Positions 15,409 to 22,410 of a DNA stretch of 22,410 bases are shown here, piece after piece. The notes under the pieces are model-generated. The model saw nothing but the letters and a program-made list of their open reading frames with translations, was not told the DNA's origin and searched no databases. Source of the DNA: CAYPOY01 sp964412395 (GTDB lineage: Bacteria > Chloroflexota > Anaerolineae > B4-G1); NCBI GenBank assembly GCA_964412395.1, contig CAYPOY010000051.1, positions 1 through 22,410 on the forward strand, in the 5' to 3' direction. Position 1 is the first letter of the stretch, and each line of letters opens with the position of its first letter. A program made the position numbers and the translations under genes.

Positions 15409-16890
15409 TTACAGGTAAACGGCCACGCCCGTCGCCAGGGCCAGGCCGGCCACGATGACCAGGCCGTAGCGCATCGCGGCCCGAAGCACCGGCCCCTCCT
15501 CACCCCCTAACCCTACCGTGCTGCATCCTACGATAATCTTGGCTGGGGCAAACAGCGAGCCGACTGCTCCGCCTGCTGTCTGTGCGGCCAGGATAATAAG
15601 CGGGCTCACGCCGACCAGCGTCGCCACGTGCTGCTGCAGACCGCCGAAGACAACGTTGGAGTTGGTGTTGGAGCCGGTCATAAAGGCCCCTAGTGCGCCG
15701 ATGAAGGGGGCGATCAGCGGGAAAGCCGGTCCGGCCACTCGCGCCACCCCGTCGGCCAGCAAGTACGTCATCCCTGCATGTTCCATCGTCACCGCTATCC
15801 CCACCATAGCCGCTATCCCTAAGCTGGAGCGCGTCGCCCGCTGGGCGACGGATTGCACGATGCGGTGCACTGTCCCGGGCGCGTAGCGGCCCTGCCTGCG
15901 GAACAGCGTATAGGTGACCAGGGAGGCGTAGATCAGCAGTGCGCCGGCGTGGCCGAAGACGTTGATGGTGCGGCCCCCCCCGGCCGGCGTGATCCAGCCA
16001 CGGGCGGTGGTCAGTTCGGGGAACTGCACGCGGATGACCACCTGGCCCAGGAACTCGTGCACGGGCGGGGGCAACTGGGCCGCCAGCACGATGGCGACCA
16101 GGAGGGCGTATGGGACCAGCGCCCAGCCGAGGGGCATATCCCCCGTTGTTGGGCGAGGTCTCCCGACCGAGCCTCTGGCGCGCCCCATGGCCCAGGCCAC
16201 CCCGACTGCCAGCCCGGCCAGCCCTGCCATCATCCCGCCGATGGCCCACAGTCCGTGGGTGACGACAAGGAACTGGCTCCCGGCCATGACCGATCCGATG
16301 AGGAGCAGCGGGGCCAGGCCTGCCCGCAACGTGCGTTTCCCTCCCGCTGCCCACAGTGTTCCCGCCCCGCAGCCCAGGCATGAAAGCCCCAGCATCACCG
16401 CTGACCAGGGAGCCAATTCCTCCCCGCTGCGCCCTGTAGCTCCGATGAGGGCATAGAAGGAAGAGCCGAGTGAGCCGAAGGTGACGGCCCAGACGTGGCC
16501 CACCGAGGCAATGACGGCGGCGGCCACAGGTGGAAAACCTAGCCCGACCAGCATAGGCGCGACGATCGCCACCGGCACGCCGAAGCCGCTAACGCCCTGC
16601 AGAAAAGCACCAAAGACCCATCCCAGGAGCAGCGCCTGCAGTCCTCGGTCAGGTGTGAGGCGAGGGAGCTCCGCGCCGATAGCCTTCAACGCGCCGGCCT
16701 CGTCGGTGACGCGGTAGAATAGAAGCGCGGCCCAGATGATATAGAGTACGAAGAGGGCCAGCAAGAACCCCTTCAGTTGGGCATAGGCCAGCACCTGCCA
16801 CCCCGCGCCGAAGCGGAGCGCTGCCACCAGCAACGCCACGATCCATCCGGCCGCCCCGGCCTTAGCCCCGCCCCAACGGAAGCGGAGCAT
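15409..16890 (-). CDS. L-lactate permease (LctP/LldP) family transporter
   Basis: A 493-residue (from 16890) polytopic protein with the family motifs GFLLALFVLYIIWAALLFY (about 41-59), FGAFLQGVSGFGVPVAIVAP (94-112), GSLGSSFYALIGATG and FIGALGAFMTGSNTNSNVVF (near 400-425), typical of LctP transporters that import lactate or glycolate with protons. Family members usually have 530-560 residues. The coding frame clearly continues upstream of ATG 16890 as LLDWLLASLPILTILVLM, the normal first helix, but no ATG, GTG or TTG is in frame before the TAA at about 16997-16999. The true start is therefore CTG, or the 5' end has been disrupted by the 7-bp array at 16939-16987. Residues 240-247 (GSVGRPRP) are encoded by a dispersed repeat. 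Confidence 0.88.
   Translation of the reverse strand: MLRFRWGGAKAGAAGWIVALLVAALRFGAGWQVLAYAQLKGFLLALFVLYIIWAALLFYRVTDEAGALKAIGAELPRLTPDRGLQALLLGWVFGAFLQGVSGFGVPVAIVAPMLVGLGFPPVAAAVIASVGHVWAVTFGSLGSSFYALIGATGRSGEELAPWSAVMLGLSCLGCGAGTLWAAGGKRTLRAGLAPLLLIGSVMAGSQFLVVTHGLWAIGGMMAGLAGLAVGVAWAMGRARGSVGRPRPTTGDMPLGWALVPYALLVAIVLAAQLPPPVHEFLGQVVIRVQFPELTTARGWITPAGGGRTINVFGHAGALLIYASLVTYTLFRRQGRYAPGTVHRIVQSVAQRATRSSLGIAAMVGIAVTMEHAGMTYLLADGVARVAGPAFPLIAPFIGALGAFMTGSNTNSNVVFGGLQQHVATLVGVSPLIILAAQTAGGAVGSLFAPAKIIVGCSTVGLGGEEGPVLRAAMRYGLVIVAGLALATGVAVYL
16151..16175. repeat. single arm of the GGTCTCCCGACCGAG repeat inside lctP
   Basis: GGGCGAGGTCTCCCGACCGA (16151-16170), continuing GCC, is nearly identical to 3805-3828 (one base missing). 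Here only one arm is present. It is translated in frame as GSVGRPRP in a loop between helices of the transporter. Confidence 0.65.
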
Positions 16891-16938
16891 CAGGACGAGG
16901 ATGGTCAGGATGGGAAGGGAGGCCAGGAGCCAGTCGAG

Positions 16939-16987
16939 GAGATTGGGGGTTGGAGATTGGAGATTAGAGATTGCGGATTGCAGATTG
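16939..16987. repeat. heptamer tandem array (7 units) at the 5' end of lctP
   Basis: On the minus strand seven consecutive 7-bp units of CAATCTC type (first unit CAATCTG at 16987-16981) fill exactly 49 bp. The array ends 48 bases before the first ATG of lctP, directly before the codons of its first helix. 49 is not a multiple of three, so its insertion shifts any upstream frame. Confidence 0.8.
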
Positions 16988-17072
16988 ACATCTCCCGCTT
17001 ATGTGCTCGTGAGACCGCGATCGGGCAGCCTCCGCAGAGGGATCACCCGCACGGGATCCGGCTCAGTCACTT

Positions 17073-19115
17073 CTATCCGTTGTCCTCCTTCAAATAGCGG
17101 TCAAACCAGCGCAGTACGTGGTGCAGCCTTTCAACGCGCCGGTCCGTGCGTCCTCCGCGCGACAGGCCATGTGGCTCTTCCGGGAAACGGACCATCTCGG
17201 TATCCACCCCTAACTTCTTTAACGCCACGAAGATTTGCTCATCTTGTTCGATGGCACACCGCAAATCTTGTTCGCTGTGGATGACGAGGGTGGGCGTTTT
17301 GGCATTGCCGATGTTTTTCATAGGGGATTGACGCCAATAGTTTTCAAGACTCTCCCACGGGGGCTCGTTTCCAAACTCCTCTTGAAAGGCCCAGTTGAAA
17401 TCACTGGAACCGTACATGCTAATCAGGTTGCTGACGCTCCGTTGCGTGACCGCCGCCTTGAACCGGTCTGTGTGTCCGATGATCCAGTTGGTCATGTAAC
17501 CGCCGTAGCTGCCGCCGGTGACGCCCATTCTTTCGGTATCAATGTACGGCTTTTGCTGGACGAAGCCAACCCAGGCCATCAAATCGTCGTAGTCCACTGT
17601 GCCCCAGTTGTTCAGGATGGCTTTGGAGTGTTCTTCGCCGTACCCCTGCCCACCGCGTGGATTGCAGAAATAGACGACATAGCCCTGCGCGGCCAAATAG
17701 TAGAACTCGTGCATAAAGAAGTTGCCATACTGCACCCGGGGGCCGCCGTGAATTTCCAGAATCGAGGGATATTTTTTCGATTCGTCAAAGCCGGGCGGTT
17801 TAAGAATCCAACCCTGTAAGTCGTTGTCGGCAGTGCCTTTGAACCAAACTTCTTCTATTGCCCCAAGGTCCCGAGCCCGCAGCAGGTTCTCGTTGACGTG
17901 CGTCAACTTGCGTGAGCGTCCAGTGGCCAGGTCTTGCACCCAGACCTGTCCCAGACTGGTCATATCGGCGTGAAAATAGGCGAGCTTCGACTGCTCTTTG
18001 TCGAAACCAAACGACCCCACAACCCCCTTGTCCCCGATCACCGTTTGCAGAGCTTGCAGATTGCGCTCACCACCATCCAGCGCCACCGATCTGAGAATGG
18101 TGTTACCGTGGTGCGACACTTGAAAATAGAGCCTGCTCCCGTCTTTCGACCAGGTGGGTGGCGTCGTCGGCGGGTTGCCCGGAAGGTCGTTAATCGTCCA
18201 ACTCGACGCGTTAAAATCAAACCTCTCCGTCAAGTTCTCCGCCTCTCCACTGCCGTCTGCCGGGACAACCCACAGGCAGATGTTTCTCCACCCCTGCCCT
18301 CGTCCCTCTTGCCCAAGATAGGCCAGCCATTTTCCATCCGGCGAAAAGGTGGGGTTTCCCTTCGGTCCCACAGGCGTCTCGATCTTGCGGAGAGCTCCAC
18401 CCTCTGCCGGAATGACAAACAAATCTATGGCGTCCGGATCGAGATCGGGGTCGTCACTATGGTTGGAACAGAAGACAATTTCCTTCCCGTCCGGCGACCA
18501 GTGCGGCTCCAACTCGTCATAAACGTCGCTCTCGGTCAACTGCTTGGCTCGGCCCGTGCGTGCATCAATTGTCCAGATGTGCCAGCGTTCTTTGGGCAGG
18601 AACCCGCTTCCATCCAATTTGTAAAAGACGCGCGTGATGTGACGCGAAACGATGCCCATACTTTTCTTTCGCTCGTCTTCTTCCCGCTCGATGGCCTCTT
18701 TGTCTTTTTTGCGGAACTGGCAGACGAGCTGCTTGCCATCAGGTGACCATTCAAACACGCCGATTTCGCCTTTCAGGTTGGTGAGCGGTCGTGCTTCCCC
18801 GCCATGAAAGGGGATAGTGTAAATTTGCGGCTGCTTTTCATTTTCGTTGCCTCGATTGGAGATAAAGGCGATCTCGCTGCCGTCGCGCGACCATTTGGGC
18901 TGGCTATCCACTTGATCGCCATAGGTAAACTGCCGGGCGCGCCCCCTGCCAGTGGGGACAACCCACAAGTTGGAATATTTCTTCTCGGTCTTTTTGTCCA
19001 CTCTCTGGACGCAAAAGACAACGTGTCGGCCGTCCGGCGAAATCTGGCAGTCGGTGATCAGTTGAAAACGATACAGATCCTCTGCTGTGATGAGACGTTT
19101 TTTTCGTGTTGGCAT
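17073..19115 (-). CDS. S9 family serine peptidase (acylaminoacyl-/dipeptidyl-peptidase-like)
   Basis: 680 residues. The N-terminal two thirds (about 20-410) is a beta-propeller with repeated WSPDGK / FSPDGKWLAY / WSKDGS TolB-like motifs. The C-terminal alpha/beta hydrolase (about 420-680) carries the triad Ser536 in GGSYGGYM, Asp617 in HSEQDLRC and His649 in EEPHGLSRGG, with ILEIHGGPR forming the oxyanion region. Such enzymes cleave short peptides from the N-terminus. No signal peptide is seen, so it is probably cytoplasmic. ATG 19115 has GGGAGGAG about 3 bases upstream. The gene begins 31 bases after the PBP stop on the same strand, so the two are probably co-transcribed; a link to cell-wall peptide recycling is possible but unproven. 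Confidence 0.93.
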   Translation of the reverse strand: MPTRKKRLITAEDLYRFQLITDCQISPDGRHVVFCVQRVDKKTEKKYSNLWVVPTGRGRARQFTYGDQVDSQPKWSRDGSEIAFISNRGNENEKQPQIYTIPFHGGEARPLTNLKGEIGVFEWSPDGKQLVCQFRKKDKEAIEREEDERKKSMGIVSRHITRVFYKLDGSGFLPKERWHIWTIDARTGRAKQLTESDVYDELEPHWSPDGKEIVFCSNHSDDPDLDPDAIDLFVIPAEGGALRKIETPVGPKGNPTFSPDGKWLAYLGQEGRGQGWRNICLWVVPADGSGEAENLTERFDFNASSWTINDLPGNPPTTPPTWSKDGSRLYFQVSHHGNTILRSVALDGGERNLQALQTVIGDKGVVGSFGFDKEQSKLAYFHADMTSLGQVWVQDLATGRSRKLTHVNENLLRARDLGAIEEVWFKGTADNDLQGWILKPPGFDESKKYPSILEIHGGPRVQYGNFFMHEFYYLAAQGYVVYFCNPRGGQGYGEEHSKAILNNWGTVDYDDLMAWVGFVQQKPYIDTERMGVTGGSYGGYMTNWIIGHTDRFKAAVTQRSVSNLISMYGSSDFNWAFQEEFGNEPPWESLENYWRQSPMKNIGNAKTPTLVIHSEQDLRCAIEQDEQIFVALKKLGVDTEMVRFPEEPHGLSRGGRTDRRVERLHHVLRWFDRYLKEDNG

Positions 19116-19146
19116 GACTCCTCCCTATTATGTTCTGTAGCCATCG

Positions 19147-22100
19147 TCATTGCCCTTCCTGGCGAGGCACGACCCTGACGATCACCGGGTCGCTCCTGGT
19201 CACGTTGCCCGCCTCGTCCACGGCGATGACGTGGAAGGTGTGCCTTCCTAACTCCTTGATCGTCCAATTGGTGTTGAAGGGAGCGACGGTGCGCACAGCG
19301 AAGGGCTCCGGTGCGTCATCCACGTAGAACTCGACCCGTGCGATGGAGTAGTCCTGTACCTCGGCGTTGACGTTGACCCATTCGTCGTACCCCAGTTCGT
19401 ACACGGCCTCGTTCTCCGGGTAGGTCAGGTCGAGCGTGGGGGAGATGTTATCCACCGTCACCTGGATAGTCGCCTCGCGCAGCGCCATCGAGTGGTCCAC
19501 GACGCTGAGGCGCAGGCTGTAGAGGCCGTCCAGCCCGCTGACGTCCCAAAACTCCAGTACACTGTGGTCCACCTGGTTGCCATGGTCGGTTCCGATCTGG
19601 ATCCACTCGCTGGGGTTCAGTCCCTCGCCGAACACCACGCGGTAGAAGTTGAAGTCGCCGCCTTTGGCGTTGCCGGTGATGGGGACAGTGCTCCGAATAT
19701 ATGAGTAGGGAGCGGGACCGATGATGGTGACGTCGGCATCACTGCGCGAGGGACCGTAGATGGTGTCGTACTCGGTGGGTGGTGTGGCCGGTCGCTGATC
19801 CTCCGGCAGGCTGGCGATCCAATCGGCTGCCTCGGGCGGGTAGACCTCGTAGACACGCTCTTCGCACAGTTCCGGTGGCGTGTGGACGGTGCACAGCCGG
19901 CCGGTCTCGCGGTTGACGCGGAAGACCTGGTGGATGTGGCAGTGCTCGGTCGGTTCAGTGCCGGGGATGAAGAGTTCGTTGACGGTGGGGCAGTGCTCGG
20001 TAGGCAGCTTGCCGGAGACAGCACAGACTGCCCGCTCGACCAATCCGTCCGGCCGCGCGAAGGGGGTGCTCTCCTCGTCTTGCAACGCGTACTCCATCAC
20101 CGCGTGCCATACAGGCGCGGCACCTCGCAGGCCAGGCAGGTTCTTCATCTCGCTGTTGTCGGAGTTGCCTACCCACACGCCGGCAGCCAACTGCGGCGTG
20201 TAGCCGATGGTCCAGGCGTCACGGAAATCGTTGGTGGTGCCGGTCTTGGCGGCGGCAGGCCGGTCGTTGGAGAGTTCCAGCGCGTTGGGATAGCCCATTG
20301 CCTTCCAGCGAGCCCGCCGGTCGGAGAGGATGCTGTTCATCAGGTAGGCCAGTTGGGGCAAGAGGATGTCACGACTCTCGGGCTGCTCGTACTCGTAGAG
20401 TACGTTGCCGTCGCTGTCCTCCACACGCAGAATGGCGACCGGGTCGAGTTCCCGGTGGCCGGTGCGCAGCCGGCCTTCGGGCACGGGTGTGCCATACATC
20501 CGGCCGCCGTTGGCGAAGACGCTAAAGGCGTAGACCATGTCGAGCAGGCGTACCTCGCCGCCGCCCAGCGTCAGGCTGAGGCCGTAGTAATCCAGCCCCC
20601 GGTCAAGGGTGTTGATGCCCATGCGGTGAGCGGTGCGAATCACGTTGTCCACGCCGGCCAGTTGCAGCGCGGCAACGGCGGGGATGTTGTAGGAACAAGC
20701 CAGCGCCAGCCGCAGCCGTTGCGGGCCGTGGTACTTGCGATCGTAGTCCTCCGGCACATAAGGGTAACCGGTGGGCTGCTGGAAGGCGGTGCGCACGTCG
20801 AGGAACATGTGGGCGGCATTGTAGCCCTGTGAGAGCAGCGTTACGTAGGTGAAGGGCTTGAAGGAAGACCCTGGCTGGCGCAGCCCATCTGCAGCGACGT
20901 TGAAGTGGCCGTCTATGTCCTCGTCCCAGTAGTCCAGGCTGCCGACCATAGCCAGGATCTCGCCGGTGCCGGGGCGGATGACGACGACGGACGCATTGTT
21001 GGCGTTGTGATCGCGCCCGACATCACTAGCGCGGAGCGGCGGCAGGAACTGCGCCGCCTCGCAACCTTCAGCAATCGCCTCCTGGATGACGGTGGCCTCG
21101 TCCTCGCCGGAGAGACGGCGAACTTGAGCCCGGGCCACACATTGGGCCTGTTCCTGCAGATCCAAGTCGAGGGTAGTGTAGACCCGCAGCCCGCCACGGT
21201 ACACAGCCTCAGGGCCGACTTCGGGCATGTCCTCCAGTTGTTTGCGCACGTAGATGGAGAAATGTGGGGCTAAGATGTCGAAGCGCTCGATGAAAACGGC
21301 CAGGTCCCAGGGTTCGTACTTGGCGGCGACCGCCTCTTCAGGGGTGATACAGCCCTGGTGCACCATTGCGTCGAGCACGACATGCTGGCGCTTGCGTGCG
21401 GCCTCCGGGTCGTCGAAGGGATTCAACCGTGGGAACTGCGGAATGACGGCCAACGTGGCGGACTCAGCCAGCGTCAGGTCACTGACACTCTTGCCAAAGT
21501 ATACCTGAGATGCTGCTTCGATGCCGTAGGCCAGGTTGCCGTAGAAGTTGGTGTTCAAGTACCACTCCAGGATTTGCTCTTTGCTGTACTTCTGCGTGAT
21601 GCGATAGGCTAGCAGAATTTCGGTGATTTTGCGCTCATAGTCCTTCCACCCGGGGCCCTCCGCGCCGACGTAACGCCGTCCGGGGTCAATGACGACGTTC
21701 TTGATCAACTGCTGGGTGATCGAGGAGCCGCCCTGGACTTGCTGGCCTCGGATGTTAGCCCAGAAGGCACGGGCGATACCGCGCGTGTTGATGCCGGGAT
21801 TCTCCCAGAAAGTGCGATCCTCATTGGCGACAGTCGCGCAGATGAGGTGTTCTGGAATCTGGCCCAGCGTGACCCAGGTGCGGTCGCCCCCGGTCGGATC
21901 AATCACCTCGTAGAGAAGAGTCTGACCGGCGTGGTCGTAGATTTTGGTGGTCTCAAAGTTCTCCTCAGCAGCCTCGATCTGCTCCGGCTCGGGCAGGTCG
22001 CGGGTGAAATAGGCGTACACGCCAGCGGCGGCGCTCATCCAACTGACGATAGTCCCCGTGGCCACGAGCAGCACAGCAAGCAGCAGGATGCCGGCGACGC

Positions 22101-22191
22101 GGAGCAGTTGACTTGAACCGGTTCGCTCCTCGGCACGGCGGCGCCGGTGGTGCTGCAGGGCGACGAATCGAACGATGCGGATTGGTGTCAC
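19147..22191 (-). CDS. class A penicillin-binding protein (bifunctional PBP1)
   Basis: 1014 residues from GTG 22191. Order: cytoplasmic Arg-rich start, one membrane helix (about 30-60), GT51 glycosyltransferase with catalytic Glu in EDRTFW (E124) and GGSSITQQLIKN (154-165), linker, transpeptidase with SSFK (S442 nucleophile, K445), SYN (500-502) and KTGT (649-652). A Cys-containing segment (about 720-780) follows, then a C-terminal extension of roughly 200 residues with two Ig-like or beta-sandwich repeats (DNISPTLDLTYPENEAVYEL; VDEAGNVTRSDPVIVRV). It polymerises and crosslinks peptidoglycan outside the membrane. GTG is preferred over a longer frame to 22335 because GGGGGTG stands just upstream and the promoter (22225-22253) lies inside the extension. 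Confidence 0.94.
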   Translation of the reverse strand: MTPIRIVRFVALQHHRRRRAEERTGSSQLLRVAGILLLAVLLVATGTIVSWMSAAAGVYAYFTRDLPEPEQIEAAEENFETTKIYDHAGQTLLYEVIDPTGGDRTWVTLGQIPEHLICATVANEDRTFWENPGINTRGIARAFWANIRGQQVQGGSSITQQLIKNVVIDPGRRYVGAEGPGWKDYERKITEILLAYRITQKYSKEQILEWYLNTNFYGNLAYGIEAASQVYFGKSVSDLTLAESATLAVIPQFPRLNPFDDPEAARKRQHVVLDAMVHQGCITPEEAVAAKYEPWDLAVFIERFDILAPHFSIYVRKQLEDMPEVGPEAVYRGGLRVYTTLDLDLQEQAQCVARAQVRRLSGEDEATVIQEAIAEGCEAAQFLPPLRASDVGRDHNANNASVVVIRPGTGEILAMVGSLDYWDEDIDGHFNVAADGLRQPGSSFKPFTYVTLLSQGYNAAHMFLDVRTAFQQPTGYPYVPEDYDRKYHGPQRLRLALACSYNIPAVAALQLAGVDNVIRTAHRMGINTLDRGLDYYGLSLTLGGGEVRLLDMVYAFSVFANGGRMYGTPVPEGRLRTGHRELDPVAILRVEDSDGNVLYEYEQPESRDILLPQLAYLMNSILSDRRARWKAMGYPNALELSNDRPAAAKTGTTNDFRDAWTIGYTPQLAAGVWVGNSDNSEMKNLPGLRGAAPVWHAVMEYALQDEESTPFARPDGLVERAVCAVSGKLPTEHCPTVNELFIPGTEPTEHCHIHQVFRVNRETGRLCTVHTPPELCEERVYEVYPPEAADWIASLPEDQRPATPPTEYDTIYGPSRSDADVTIIGPAPYSYIRSTVPITGNAKGGDFNFYRVVFGEGLNPSEWIQIGTDHGNQVDHSVLEFWDVSGLDGLYSLRLSVVDHSMALREATIQVTVDNISPTLDLTYPENEAVYELGYDEWVNVNAEVQDYSIARVEFYVDDAPEPFAVRTVAPFNTNWTIKELGRHTFHVIAVDEAGNVTRSDPVIVRVVPRQEGQ

Positions 22192-22224
22192 GATCCAACA
22201 CCCCCTTTCAATCAGTGTGTGTAA

Positions 22225-22253
22225 ATCGTACCAGAAAGGGGGCAAATTGGCAA
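22225..22253 (-). promoter_or_regulatory. sigma70-type promoter of the PBP gene
   Basis: Minus-strand TTGCCA (22253-22248) and TACGAT (22230-22225), preceded by TGG (extended -10), are separated by 17 bases. Transcription would start about 27 bases before the GTG. The -35 hexamer lies inside an 8-bp repeat array. Confidence 0.7.
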
Positions 22254-22264
22254 GTTGGCAGTTC
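22241..22264. repeat. octamer tandem array overlapping the PBP promoter
   Basis: Three 8-bp units GGCAAATT, GGCAAGTT and GGCAGTTC follow each other. They match the octamers of the array at 2761-2820. The -35 box TTGCCA is made from repeat sequence. Confidence 0.55.
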
Positions 22265-22324
22265 AGCGGATGGGACAGTGGATTTCTTTGTAAATAGAGG
22301 CAGGGCGGCGGGGCAGACTGAGCG

Positions 22325-22410
22325 CGTTGACTCACGAATAAAGGTTACCGAAATGGATTCGTTGACTCACGAGTAAATGTTACCGAACGGCATTCGTTGA
22401 CTCACGAGTA
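22325..22410. repeat. 35-bp tandem repeat running off the window
   Basis: Units start with CGTTGACTCACGA at 22325, 22360 and 22395, exactly 35 bases apart. Within the unit ACTCACGA(A/G)TAAA and GTTACCGAA are conserved; the two complete units differ at a few positions. At least 2.4 copies are visible; the total number is unknown because the array meets the window edge. No gene is seen between the PBP start and this array. Confidence 0.85.

Noticed and set aside
22325..22410. CRISPR array
   Set aside because: The 35-bp units are contiguous with no unique spacers between them, and no cas gene is present.

Overview
The window looks like a piece of a Chloroflexota chromosome, probably an Anaerolineae-like lineage. 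I infer this from the GC-rich coding style, a ClpC of the ClpP-partner type, GT39-like membrane glycosyltransferases, an orphan C-terminal tail ending in an LPLVxRN-type motif (common at the ends of secreted Chloroflexota proteins), and many short degenerate tandem repeats and hairpin repeats between and inside genes. No rRNA, tRNA, CRISPR array, integrase or intact transposase is visible. The content is mostly chromosomal housekeeping and envelope genes, with two small zones of gene decay.

Layout. 1-2753: a sigma70-type promoter, a 100-bp inverted-repeat element in the leader, and clpC (+). 2836-3776: a DegV-family gene (-) with its own promoter. 3786-7730: a four-gene operon (-), read as a 65-aa two-helix protein, a GT39-like glycosyltransferase, a zinc-ribbon/coiled-coil/TM protein and a second polytopic glycosyltransferase-like protein. 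Its promoter places transcription only a few bases before the first ATG. 7803-8069: a small membrane protein (+) interrupted by an in-frame TGA. 8072-10089: a formylglycine-generating-enzyme-like protein and a two-FHA protein with a TTG start (-). 10470-10712: a MoaD/ThiS-like protein (+). 10738-11200: gene debris. 11261-13600: a PEP/pyruvate-binding-domain protein (+) with a good promoter. 13687-15102: a Gfo/Idh/MocA oxidoreductase (-). 15119-15340: a 3' remnant of a secreted protein (+). 15409-22191: a lactate-permease-family transporter, an S9 peptidase and a class A penicillin-binding protein (all -, transcribed PBP first). 22325-22410: a 35-bp tandem repeat running off the window.

How the genes fit together. 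ClpC (protein quality control), the PBP (peptidoglycan synthesis), the two glycosyltransferase-like proteins (probably envelope glycans or lipid-linked sugars) and LctP (carboxylate uptake) are ordinary cell functions. The FHA and FGE-like pair could belong to Ser/Thr phosphorylation signalling, but no kinase is in view.

The most unusual aspect is the repeats. At least three repeat families (7/8-bp tandem arrays; a hairpin with a GGTCTCCCGACCGAG core; a C/G-rich hairpin) occur in leaders and promoters. They also occur as translated in-frame insertions in three membrane-protein genes. One 7-bp array sits at the very 5' end of lctP, where no normal start codon is in frame, so changes in unit number could switch the frame. 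I see no clearly new multi-gene defence or biosynthetic system. The translated repeats are the best lead.
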